Shown here in pieces: positions 32,401 through 45,700 of a DNA stretch of 64,000 nucleotides; the first letter of the stretch is position 1; each line of letters begins with the position of its first letter. The notes under the pieces are model-generated. The model ran no database searches, had not been told where the DNA came from, and was given only the letters and a program-made list of their open reading frames with translations. The DNA comes from Oopsacas minuta (lineage: Eukaryota; Porifera; Hexactinellida; Lyssacinosida; Leucopsacidae), in NCBI GenBank assembly GCA_024704765.1, contig JAKMXF010000313.1:64268-128267 (forward strand), written 5' to 3'. Both the position numbers and the translations under genes were made by a program.

Positions 32401-35400
32401 TCTGAGGTTACAATGACACAGCACTCTTTGTTTGGGATTTTAAGAATTGTATGGACACTACAGATTTGATATTGGTATCAAAGGTGTCAAGTAATATCTC
32501 CTAACGCCACTTCACTCCCAAAAAATTGGACCATGGATTTTTACATATTTGTGTTCTAAAACTTAGCTTCATCACCTAATTAAATATTCACAGTCGAATA
32601 GCTCCCGAATGAGAACAGATAGTAATACTCTCATGACAGATGGACATCCAAAATGGAAATGATATCTCTAAGATGAGGTGATAAAGATGCAGTGAATATC
32701 AAAAATAAAAAAGTTTGGTTTCATTTTAGCAACCTAAATTTTGAATATGATAACTATAATTGTGCTGTGGTGTCAGTGCCAGATTGTAAAAGGATTATTG
32801 GAGTATTCTCAATCACATCCAGTTTGTGAGAGGGCTGTTCACATATTTCTTACTGATGCACGATGCCAAACGTATGTTTGCAAGAAACCATGACTATAAA
32901 TCTATATTATTAAACCTCAATTGTTGTCTGTCCGTCTGTTTGTTTGTCCGTTGTCAAAGAAAGGGTTTACGGTATGCAATTTTGAAATTGTCTCATAACT
33001 ATGTATCATCGTGTTTAGCAAGGAAGTAATAGAATTCAAAAAACTTCACTAAACATATCTAACATGATGAATCCGATTTTCACACTTTTGGATTAATCAT
33101 ATGTAAATTTATTTTTGTTTTTATGAATATAAAGCAAACAAATTTCAAAATTGAGGTAGAATCATACTTTCAACGACTATTGGGGTATTCAAGTATGCTA
33201 AGTCCGAATATGGTATTGTAAACAACATATTGTGAATTTTTGTTTACTTTTAGGTCAATAAAGTAAACAAATTTCTAAATTGAGGTAGAATCATAATTTC
33301 AACGCCTATACTGATATACTCGAGTAGGCTGAGTCTGAATATTTTAAACAACATCAATATTATTAAATCTCAATTGTTGTTTGTCTGTTTGTTTGTTCAT
33401 TAATACCTCGAGACGCAATGTGACGAGCCAAAGGCTCGTGTATAATATATCTTTAAATATAAATCAGGCCATTTGGCCAATTTATAGATGATAAGGTAAT
33501 GCAAAACTCGTATATATTGATAGGTCTAGTACATGCATCGGCAAACCTCTGATCCGGCTTATATCATACCACATTATTCCAAGATGAAACGTATACTGTA
33601 AGAATATCGTTATGTATTTCTAACCATTCCATTTGGATCTTAACATGTATATGCAAATTCATATGGTACTAGTGTGGTTCGCTCGCTAGGTCGCTGCGGG
33701 ACAGCTTACTGCTTTGGGTTACCTTAAGGATTAAATAGCTAAATTTCTTAGTGCTATTGGCTGCTACGCGACCAGATATAATCGAACCTAACTTGGCACT
33801 ACGTGCCTCGAATTCACAGAAAGATTTTATTATCCATGGTCCATCCAAGATACACTCGATGGCCTTCTTTAGTGACACTGGAGATGCTATGTCATTTATG
33901 GTTAGTAATATCGGCACTTCGTGCCTTGGGTATTAAGAAATTCGGAAAATCTTGATATTTTGTACAGTCATGATGTCGTAATAATCACATGACGAGTTAG
34001 CTTTTGGTCAGAATCATGACGTCAGGACATTTGTCACATTAAGTGGTACCTGTGATTCAAATTTAACCTTCCTTCATAGATATTGGCTGAGCAGTGGTTA
34101 ATAATGTGATTTTTCGAAAATCCAAAAGGTGACAATGACGTCATAATTTCGTCATAGGTGTGAATTTTCGTCAAAGACTCGAACTTGTCCAAGCCTGGCC
34201 TAAATACCGTGCAAAAAATCAGCAGCAAATATATATATACATAGATTAATTGCGTTTTAATAGTAAAGCTTTAAACATATTGATTTTGCAATCCATATGC
34301 ATATTGAAATCAATGCGGATTTCGTAAATCCGTTTGGATGTACGTATATGAATTAGAAATATTCGATGAACTATGGGCTAGATAAGGAATTTCAATTGTG
34401 GATGAGATGACTTATAGACTAGATTTGGATAAGGATTCCGATCAATCTGGACCCTCTGCGTACAGACATCATTTAAGAAACCATTATTAAAAACTTTCAA
34501 CCAAAATACATACCTATGCTGAGTGACATTTTGAGCTTGTTGATATTTGAAATATGCCATCATTTCAGTACATATGTTAGTTAGGTGCTCCCAAAGGGCA
34601 GGGCACATCGTCAATATATACTCTAAATGAGTAGAGAATCGAGAATCAAGGTCAATCCCTTCCAAATATGCTTGCAACAAGATACGTGCCTTGACAGAAA
34701 ATTGGATGTTAAATGGTTTAAGATTTAGCTTATGTTTTGCATGTGGTAATTTATCAGCCAAAGAAAGCAATAATTGTTCATCTTCCGGATTAGATGAAGG
34801 GAATTTCTTCGAATGTACTGGACTAAACTCACATGCACACATAAGAATCATCCTGATTCTTTGAAAATTACTATGAGGATAAGTATGCAAGCAAAATCCA
34901 AACATTCTACTTGTTTCATTGATTATCTAAAGATAAGAAAGAAGCAACTATGAATAAGATAATTGCAACTGTAAATTAAGTAATGATAAAAGTGTAGCAT
35001 ACAAATTCACAATGTAATCACAAATTTCTCTTTATTTCCCATTGATAATTCACGGTTGCGTGACCAGGTGAAATTTTGGGGGCCTCAAGATCCTGTAACC
35101 AGAGGCGTAGCTAGCATTTGCTCTTTGGGGTTACAACTGGGGTTGCTGACAATTTATAAGTGGTTGCTATAACTCCAATAATACAGAAATTGCGTGCATC
35201 CCAGTAATCCAGGGGTTGCAACTGGGATTGTCGACAGTAGCTCCGGGGTTGTTAGCAAGCCCCTAGCTACGCATATGTCTATGACAAGCTTTATGGTGTT
35301 CTAATAGTGAACAAATTCTGTAGCGTGCAACATGAAATACAAATAACATATCTGCCATCAGGTTCGCTAATTGTGAGCGAAATTAGATTGGTTATCATGA

Positions 35401-36697
35401 AAATATGTCTATTATGAACCTGTATGAACACCAGTTCATATACGTAAATAGATTTCTATTACATCGAGTACGCTATCAAATCGCTACAATAATGGTCAAT
35501 CCAGCATAGCAATATATAGTATACACGTGACTTCACATATCCAGATGATACATTTTGATATGATATCTCTTACCAATATGACATAATCATGAATATGCCC
35601 ATATATGGTCATTTATGAGATTGCGAAATAATTTTTAGGGATATCATATCAAAATATAATACAAGGGTATGGGAAGGTTGCATTTATTATATACATACAT
35701 ATATACAGATTAATTCCGTTTTAATAGTATAGATTTTTAGAGTGAAAATGTGCCAATTTCATATTATTGGCGTTTGAAGAATAGGCCTAAATTTTCCACT
35801 CATTTTATGGGCGCCTAGAGTATACATTAGTATTATAGTATTGCTCGAATTTTGACGCGCCTGGATCTACATTCGCTGAAATTCATGTTCCTATAGGCGC
35901 TTCGCATACGCCTGGTTGAAACCCTGGATTAGCCTATACGCCAATTACGCCTGGGCGTAGGGCCCCGTATACATGGGAGCCGAAAATACGTAATATATAT
36001 ATGTACAAGCCAGGGACACGGAGCAATGGCAGATCCAAACTGACTACCTAAATATCGTGGAGCCTAATTGCGATTTACGTAATATACTATGCATTAATAG
36101 ACAGTGGAATACTCAAATGTAAATATTCGATTTCTATGTCATGCTATGAGGAATTTATGTATTACTATTGTGGTAGGTAAACATGATCAGTAATTTGCTC
36201 ATCCTATATCATACTTTAGTATTCATTTGTTGCGACTATATTGTGATTCGTTACCCAATACATTATTTAGATTGTATGTCATAAATAATAAGCTTTGCTT
36301 ATTCACGCTGCGCGGCTTGCGCACACTATGTGTCCGCATGTACTCAGCACTTCGTGCCTCGATTTTATATAAGAACAATAATTTAAACATGACTTGAAAT
36401 AGCGAAATTCGGAATCAGAGTACCCCGATAAAGCTGTTGAAACAAAGTTTCCAAAACTAAATAGAAATTTGTGTACGTTATATTCATAAAAATAAAAAAT
36501 AAATTTCATATGATTAATTAAGAAGCGTAAAATCTGATTCAACATATTCGATATCTTTAGTCAAATGTTATTGAATTCTGTTAACTTTCTGGCAGCCCCG
36601 ATAAATAATTAATTATGCGACATCTCAGAATTGAGAATTTTGATTTCAATGCAACATTCCATAAATCCTTTCCTTGGAAACGGACAAATAGACTGAA

Positions 36698-36744
<47 letters not shown>

Positions 36745-39700
36745 TAGATAAAAATACCAATTTAATAATTAAGATTCTCACTATAAATTATATTAATGCA
36801 TCAGTCTTCCTGATTTATTTGGATTTAAAGATTTTGAGAACCCCGCATAATTAATATTTTCAGAGAGAAAGATTGTTTCTAGGCCAGTTCTTTTCGCTGA
36901 ATATGAAAAATACACTTAAATCCACTTACTATAATATTCAATGAAATATACATGATACCTTTCGAAAGTACCATTAACAAGTTTACTTGTTTGAAATTGC
37001 AACTCTAAGTTGAGCAAATAACAATGTAACTATAATATCGAATACGTAATGATCATATCTTGTGATAACTTCAAAATTAGAAGCTATAACTCACCAGGAA
37101 TAATTACAATTACTAGTACGATCGATTTACACCAATGGACCAATCTTAGGAGGGTCCGAAAATTCGCGTTATCCTGACCTCGACATATTGATTATTGGTT
37201 ATGCTATTTAGCTCATGGATTATTGTTTATCCATATCAGACTCAATAAAAGATTAAGAGATCACAGCTGAACATAACGTGCTTCTAGGAAGTAATCAAAA
37301 CCAACAGAAGAAATTAGACAACAAAAGTTAGATGCGGGGACAGCTATCATCATCAAATGTTATAAAAGAAGTGGAACAGCAAGAAACATTCAGTATTACA
37401 ACTGTAGTTGAAGAACTATGCTTACAGATATGCCAACGTGTACTTTTCCAAAATTCTGGTCAAGTGACCAGTGGGTTCAGAAACAGCAATTACCCTTGGT
37501 TGGATGCTCGTGATGGTAAGCAGGGATGTAGTGACGAATTTGAAGTTAGTACTTTCGAATAATAACAAATGTTTTCTTTAGCTATAGGGAAAGTCGGTCA
37601 AATAAACGATTGAAGTGAACACGTTTTTTTAATTTGAATTGGCTGCAAACTTCTTCGCATAAAACATTCTTCAGTGAATTGCAAAAATCCTCCGACATTT
37701 CGCAAATTGGACAATCCATAAATCTTTTGCACCATCCACCCACAACTGACCTTCGGAGGTATTAAAGAAATAATAATTCTGCTCTTCGCACAATTCACTA
37801 AATAAACTACAGTCGAGTCGCGTTAATACGAACACGGTTAAGGATTAACTCCGGATAAGGAGTACAAATTTGTACACTTTATCAGTCCCCTTAAATAACT
37901 TTTCAATGTAAATTAGTTCGGATAATACGTACTCCGGATAAAGAGTACGAATTTTGGCAGTTCCCTGGTATATGTATTAACAAGAGTCTACTGTATTAGA
38001 ATCGCTCTCCAATTTCTCACAAATAATTAAATCATAGGTAGATGATGCACATACAATAAGGAGCATATCGTCTCGAATTGGAATTCAAGTGCATGTAAAT
38101 CTAGGGCACCAATGATGAAACTCAAACTGAACACTCAGCTACACTATTAGTTACATCATTAATAATAGCAGAGGTTATCAATGAACAGTGTTCGGAAAAA
38201 CCGGGACAGGTGAAAAAAACAGCATTTTTCAGGACATTTCTGCCGTGTTTTTCTAGATAGCCATAGTATATATAAATTATGCCCTAACATATTCTAAAGC
38301 TCCTTGAGAATTGCTAGAACAATAAAACAACACATGTTATTACTTCCAATACATGAAATGCTTTTAGGAAAATTTATGATGAAGGAGTAGAATTTCTCAA
38401 GATCTTCAGTCTCTTGCAAGTGGTAATGTTGCCATATATGGTGATTTCCAGGTGTTTTTTCCGGGGTGGTCTTTTCTGGCAAACGCTGTCAATGAAGCTC
38501 TCTTAGATATAGCTAGCTTAGTAAGGGTAAAACTTACTTGAAACTCTACCTCAGAGCAAGGAGACTTACTGTACATTCCAGAGGAAGATTTCTAGTCAAG
38601 GCATAACTGACAATAGACTGTATGTTATGGGAGTTGTTTTCCCAATTTGATAAAGTTTGTGCCTCTTGTCAGGTTTATTGCAAGAATAGACCATTATGCA
38701 AATTGATCCCCAAATAGATTGAGATAGTTTAGGACTGACAGATGTCCCACGAATCAAAGCTTCGAGAGGAAAAACGTTGAGACCATGAAGTTCAGCATTA
38801 ACAGTAAATCCATTGGAATACTAAAAACTATGCAAGTTTTAAACTTAACCGAGTGCTGGGAAAATGTGTGATTTTATTATGTCAAAAAGGTGCTAAAATA
38901 TCGTTTTTGGTGCGAGAATTGGTTAAAACGAAGTGGTAAAATTTTTATTCCTTTTCATTACGAACGTAACACTTGAGCTATTTAGACTGCATTTTCGGTA
39001 GTTGTAATGGCAAAGAGATAGGCTCTGGTCCGGCCGTCTTCTGTTTCAAAGTGAGAGAGCTTCGCCTTCTCAGTTTTGTGAAAATTACTTCCCAAAGGAA
39101 ATATAAAAGTAACCCCTACTTAGAGCAATTGTATTAGAAAATATTCCGTTGAAATTACCCATTTTGGCAATTTCGAAAAAGATTAATAGCAATATGTTAT
39201 TTTTGAAGTAAAAATGCCAGTTAGGCGCCAAAATTTGATGAATTAAATTCAAAATATATACATACAGTAATCAAATATCAAAATCAGGAAAGATACATCT
39301 ACAGGTTTACGGGTTTTTGAAATTCCTCCTATAAATGAGCCCAATATCAGTGACATATTTATAATTTAATTCTAACACAATGGAAATAAAATTTTAGCAA
39401 ATTTCTAGTGAAATTAAAGAAAAAAGTCACAATTAGCGGGCTTTCATGCAAAAATCCTAAGCAAATCGGTTGAATTCTTTCCTGAGAAATCCAAAGATTT
39501 CAAATTGATCATTGCTATAAATACGTGTTTTTAAACAAATGTAACCCAAAATAGATAATAATACAATATTTCACTTAGAATTCCGCCTTCTAGAGGTAAA
39601 TGTAATGTTGGAAGGTGTTGTTAATCTCTCAGTATCCCTCATTCTCCACTCCCCACTTATAGAGTTTCGTTGCAATGAAAATGAAAGAATGTTGAATCAA

Positions 39701-42700
39701 ATATCCCCCTTTTGAGGTCCCCATATATAGAGACCCGCTTATAAAAGGTGAACTGTATCATATTTCCTTTAATAGTACCCAGAAGGTAATTATTTCAATC
39801 CCTCTTTAATGGAAATTACGATACTTGTAAAGACGTTAATCCCTAATGTTAGTGAATAAGTAAACCATAATATATGTATCAGTGAATAATAAATAACCAA
39901 CACATTTTTCTAGAATCAATTACTTACCACATTTTCATATCATTATTAAAAATTCATAGATCGATTTTGATAAATATAATTATTTTTACGTTCATCATAT
40001 AAGTTGAGAAATTCCAAAAAGCTATTGTTAATCACGGATTTATCTTGAGTGTGAAGTACATTAACAAATTCAAACACTGATAACATAATTTTGGATGAAA
40101 TACCAATTTTCCAAAATAATTTAAGAAAATGATCAACATATATGATATAAATGCCAACACCATCGCATAAATGGCGCCTAAACGATATGAAGGATAGCCG
40201 CTTTAACTTTTTAGGTAGCTTTAACAACTTCCTTATCTTTTTTACCCTAAAAAGCACAATTAACACTTTGGAGGGTTAATCTAACATTTATGAGATTTAT
40301 AAAACTTGCTTCTCATTTTTTCGTTGCTCGGCTACTATCTTATCTGGATAGTAGTCTATGGCCATCATTATACCCGGTGGGTCAAAAAAGGGTCCCGTGC
40401 ACATTTCGGGCTACCTTAGAACTATTAATCAAACAGAGCAATAATCTTTATTACTAAATCACAATTGTTGTCTGTTTGTCTGTCTCTCTGTTTGTTTGTC
40501 CGTTGTCAAGGAAAGGATTTACGATATGCAATTGTAAAATTATCGCATAACTATGTATTTATCGTTTTATCAAGGAAGTAAATAGAATTCAATAAAATTT
40601 CACTAAACATATCGAACATACTGAATCCGATTTTCACACTTTTGAATAATCATATTTAAATAGATTGTTCTTTCTATGAATATAAAGTAAACAAATTAGC
40701 CAAATTTCAAAATATACATACAGGCGTGCTCTAAACGGCTATCAGGGTAATATCAGGGTTACTAAACGGCTATCAGGGTAATATCAGGGTTACTAAACGG
40801 ATATCAGGGTAATATCAGGGTTACTAAACGGATATCAGGGTAATATCAGGGTTACTAAACGGATATCAGGGTAATATCAGGGTTACTAAACGGCTATCAG
40901 GGTAATATCAGAGTTACTAAACGGATATCAGGGTAATATCAGAGTTACTAAACGGATATCAGGGTAATATCAGGGTTACTAAACGGATATCAGGGTAATA
41001 TCAGGGTTACTAAACGGATATCAGGGTAATATCAGAGTTACTAAACGGATATCAGGGTAATATCAGGGTAATATCAGGGTTACACAATACGCTGAAACCG
41101 AATTTCGCATTTTCAAATTTCTCATATATAAATTTATTGTTGTTTATATGAATATATAGTAAACAAATCTCTAAATTGAGGTAGAATCGTACTTTCAACG
41201 ACTATACTGAGGCTGAATATTGTAAACAACATCAATATTATTTAATCTCAATTGTTGTTTGTCTGTTTGTCCGTTGAATACCTCGAGGCGCAATTCGACG
41301 AGTTCATCGCGAAGCAACGAGCCAAAGGCTCGTACTCTATGTATTCTATTTAATAGTGCAGATTTTACAAGTACTGCACTGTCAGGAATTATTTGAAGAA
41401 CTCACAAAAGTTGCACTTTATTTATCATATCTTATCTATTGCTTAGACTTAGATGGACACTCCATAAGTTATGGATATCAATAATATTTATTTTTGTATT
41501 GTGTCATGCCAATACCGGGATTCAGGATTACCCATCCCTAAATCCTGGGATTGTGAAAACAGTCCGGAATTAAAAACCCTAGTAAATCCTCACTCCAACA
41601 AAGTCAGGATGCACAGTGGACATTTAGGTGGAAACAGACTTGATTTATAACCTTAGACCAATGATTCGATTATGACATTGAATTAGCAGATCTTAAACCT
41701 AGAAATAAGTAATTTCATCCTGAAAGAACTTGTGACTTATTTTTATGCAGGAGTGCTCAAAATTACAAAATAACCTGAAACAACGACGAATTTTACCAGA
41801 GAAGATTCTTCCGCGACCAATTTTACCCGAGACAGTCTTTCCGTCAACGGATTTACGCCACTGTGTGCGTAAGAAATACGTACGTATTTGAGTTCTACAA
41901 TTCATGTGGAATGCATAGTCAAATTGCCTGATTAGAACACAGCATAATGAAAAAGATAACCTTAGTATTTGTATATTTCATCGATCTGTGCCACCAAATT
42001 CCAACAACCGTGGGTAGTAAAACAAGGAAGCAAATTCCATATATGAGAAGAATAACTGTGGAATATTTTTCATCAGATAGCCAAGTTGGTAACGCGATAC
42101 TAAAATCTATAGATTTCTTGCCATTAGGATCTCCAGTTTCATAAAATGTTTTTAACATCTCAGGATTGGTTAATGTCTTATAAGCCTTCGAAATTGTCAT
42201 AAACTTCTCACTATCCCCAGTCTTCATATCTGGATGGTATATCAGACTCATTTCATGATATTTTTTCTTGATATCATACGATGAAGAATCTATAGAAAGG
42301 ACAATATAATAATCGATTCAACGGAACAGCTGTCTCAACAACTACTTAAGTTTTTGTACATAGTAACCCATACCCCATCACTCTCACACCTAACTTAAAC
42401 TTTGAATGCTTATAGCTTGATAAATATTAACTTTAGTAATATATCAAAACCTGGGGCGGTGCCAGAATTTGAAAAAGAGAAACCAGATTCCAAGAATTAC
42501 AAAAGTTAAATGACAGCACATTAATTACAAGTCCTGAGATGTTATTAGCTATGAATCTGTTAAGAATCTGTACTTGCATTGGTATAATACTATCTTCAAT
42601 AAAGGAGTATCGTGAATGCATTGGATTTCACTTGCCAAAAAAGGGGGCCCCAGAGCCCCGTGCACCCCGGAACAGTGACGTAACGCCCGGAAGATATTGG

Positions 42701-45700
42701 GTGTCACAGCGCTCAGGTGGCTCCTCAGGCACCACCTATTCTTCTTAGATGAAAAGTGTAATCAAGTTGGGAAGGGTGAAATTGTTCAATGCCAATATCA
42801 TGGGAAAGGTGGATGATGTCAATACACTGAAACATTGGCAGAAATTGTAAACAGTAAATCTTCACTCGCATCTTCAACTCAATATCATGTTATTATCATA
42901 ATCTCATGTAGTAGTGATTTAAGAGAGTTGAAGTGTGCGATCAAACAGGGCTCAAATTTAAGGAACCCCACAACTCAACACCATAAATTTATAGATTATT
43001 CTTTTTATCAATATTTTTATCACAAAATCAAATTCCTGGCTATTATAATATTATTTTATTACTCACTATTATATCTTCCCATAAAGAAGAAGAATTTTGA
43101 ATATTGCTATGTCATTAAGGAGTTATTTTGGCCTTTTGGGCCGCATTCTGCGGCGTTGCCATGTATTTGAGATAAATAATACAATTCTTTGATTCTTGAA
43201 TAAAAATCCTAATTAGGTTCCAAAATATTTTGAATTTAATCCAAACAGTATTCTCGTATCAAAATCTGTTTCCCAGTTTTTCAAAATTCATTCTATAAAT
43301 CAACCAACTTGCAGTGACAAATGTAATAGAAAATTCTAATATTTCAAACACAATGAAATAAATTTTTGGCAAATTTCCAGTCAAATTCAACAACAAAAAA
43401 GTTCCAACTAGCTAGTTTTACGGAAAAATCGGCCTTTTGGCCGATTTCATTTTAAATTAATTGAAAAAAAGAGCAGAGATTTCGTCTCTGAAATTTTCAT
43501 TAACTAAATACTGCCGAGAAAATGTGAGATTTGATGATGTCAAAAAGGTGCTAAAATCTCGAATTGGATGCGGGAATTGGTTAAAACGAAGTGGTAAAAT
43601 TTTAGTATACTTCCTAACGGCATTCTTCCAATTGCTGAACCCCGTCGTACACCAGGCTGACCTCACATTGCCCCATGCCAAAATGTCTACAAGCATAACA
43701 GAAGTCACGTGTTTGAGAATACTCGAGCCACACCAAATCCTTAAACCATCCTTTGCGAAACCTGCGCTCGTTCGAGTCTACTGGGTACTTAAGCAGCTTC
43801 ACTTGCGTGGGTCCCTCTCTGACTGTCTTGGATATGTCATTGGGCACACTCTTTGGATCGACTATAGCAACCTGAACATCATTGTTCGCATCGCTTGAGC
43901 CTGTAACCACACGAGCTCTCTTGGAAAAGAAGCTGTGAATGGGTTCCTGATGCTTGGACATGATTATTGGTTATAGGGAGAAAAGAGTACTGACTAATGA
44001 ATAGTTAACAAGTGATGAGCATAAAAAATGGAATGGTGCAAAGTTTGACTCGTCTATAGAGCCGCCAGTGGGTCAGGAGTCCCAACAATTGTACACGAAC
44101 AGGGCTCCCACATTCGTAGATCAGGCACTGACCTCATGGACATACTTTATATTCATCTAAGGATGGAAGTTGCATGAGCCGTGACCTTCGATATATAAGG
44201 CCATACCACTGAACCATACCATTTCATGGACCATGGATACTTGAAGTCCATTAAATTTGATAGGCAATAATATTATTCACAATAATACCAAAGTGGTGCA
44301 TTTTGGCCCGAATAAATGTATTATTGTTAGTTAATAATTAACACAAGCTATGTCACCCGACGAGTCTCAGGTTAAAATAACGTCATCTTATTGGTTCATA
44401 CGGGGCTATGTTGTAAAAAATGCGCCATAATAAAGTTCGGCAGGTTCCAGAGTTATAGTAGTGACCATGAATAACACATACTGCTAATATTCACCTATTA
44501 CTTGATAACCTTTAACGTTATGGCTTATCATATTGCAAACGTATGGTATATACTCGACTTCCCATACCCTGATAATACATTTTAATATGATGTGCCCAAG
44601 GATTATTGCATAGTAATCAATAATACCATGTACGGTCATTTTCAAGATGCATCATAATTGTTAAAGATAACATATCAAAATGTATTCTCAGGGTATTGAA
44701 AGTCAGGTATACACCATATGTTTGCAAGAAGATTGGCCATAACATCAAAAGTTATCAAGTTATATGTGAATATTAGCAGAAATGTGTTATTCATGGTCAC
44801 TACCATAACTCTGGAACCTGAGAACTTTATTAGGCCAATTTTTTTATATTCTGTGTGAAAACATCCTTGGATCAATTGGTGTCAATTCTAGTCGACGAAG
44901 CGATATTGATCATTTGACAGAGTTTGGGACTCGTCGGATGACATAGCTTGTGTTAATTATAACTAACAATAATACATTTATTCGGGCCAAATGCACCAAT
45001 TTTGTGTTATCATAAATAATATCATTGCCTATCAAAATTAATGGACTTCAAGTAATCCATGGTTTCGAATAGTAGTAAGGCCTTAAATAACGAAGGTCAA
45101 GCGTGAACTATAACGGTGGGTATGTACAAGCAATATTATGAGCAACACAACACACAATTAGCTTATGAAACGTTTATCTAAGTTGGAAATAAAACTATAA
45201 GTAGCGAGATTGAATGAATGGTGGAATCTGGTAGAATTTGGTGGAATCTAGTGGAATATAACTAAATAATCAACTTCACAAGGTTGCAATTGACTGATTC
45301 AATGTTCGGTTCAATCAGATACGTAACTAGGTGCGACACATGTGGCAGAATCCGCACCTAAAATTTCATGTGCCCACCAATTTTTACACATGCGGCATTG
45401 CCGCACTTGTGCCACTTCTGTGCCTATTTCTTTGCCCACCATTCAGTCAATCCATACTTAGCTAATTTAATTGAATATCAAAAACTTTCGGTTTAACTGA
45501 AGGCGTTATATGAAATTTGATGTATTCAAAATGTGCCCAAAAGTGGCACTCGAAAGTGACAAAAAACAATGTTGTTAAAGATGGATTTTGTTTTTTCGCA
45601 TAAGTACACATAGCAAGGAGTGATCTCTGAAAAAATGGTCTTTGTATAACTTTTATTATTTACTTCCGAGTTAAGCCTATATTTTTGCTAGATTGACTAT

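Noticed and set aside
34378-34513. Extension of the SEC63 exon 3 frame
   Set aside because: It lies beyond the GTATGT donor at 34513, and the joined frame with exon 4 matches Sec63 whereas this tail does not.
36581-36854. Frames rich in Ser-Val-Cys-Leu or Asp-Arg-Gln-Thr
   Set aside because: Artefacts of the GACA microsatellite.
39946-40266. 106-codon minus frame in SEC63 intron 2, considered as a missing SEC63 exon
   Set aside because: It does not resemble any Sec63 segment, and exons 2 and 3 already join in phase with the expected protein continuity.
40732-41083. Regular repeat array resembling a CRISPR
   Set aside because: Units are directly adjacent with no unique spacers, and the genome is eukaryotic. 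It is a minisatellite.
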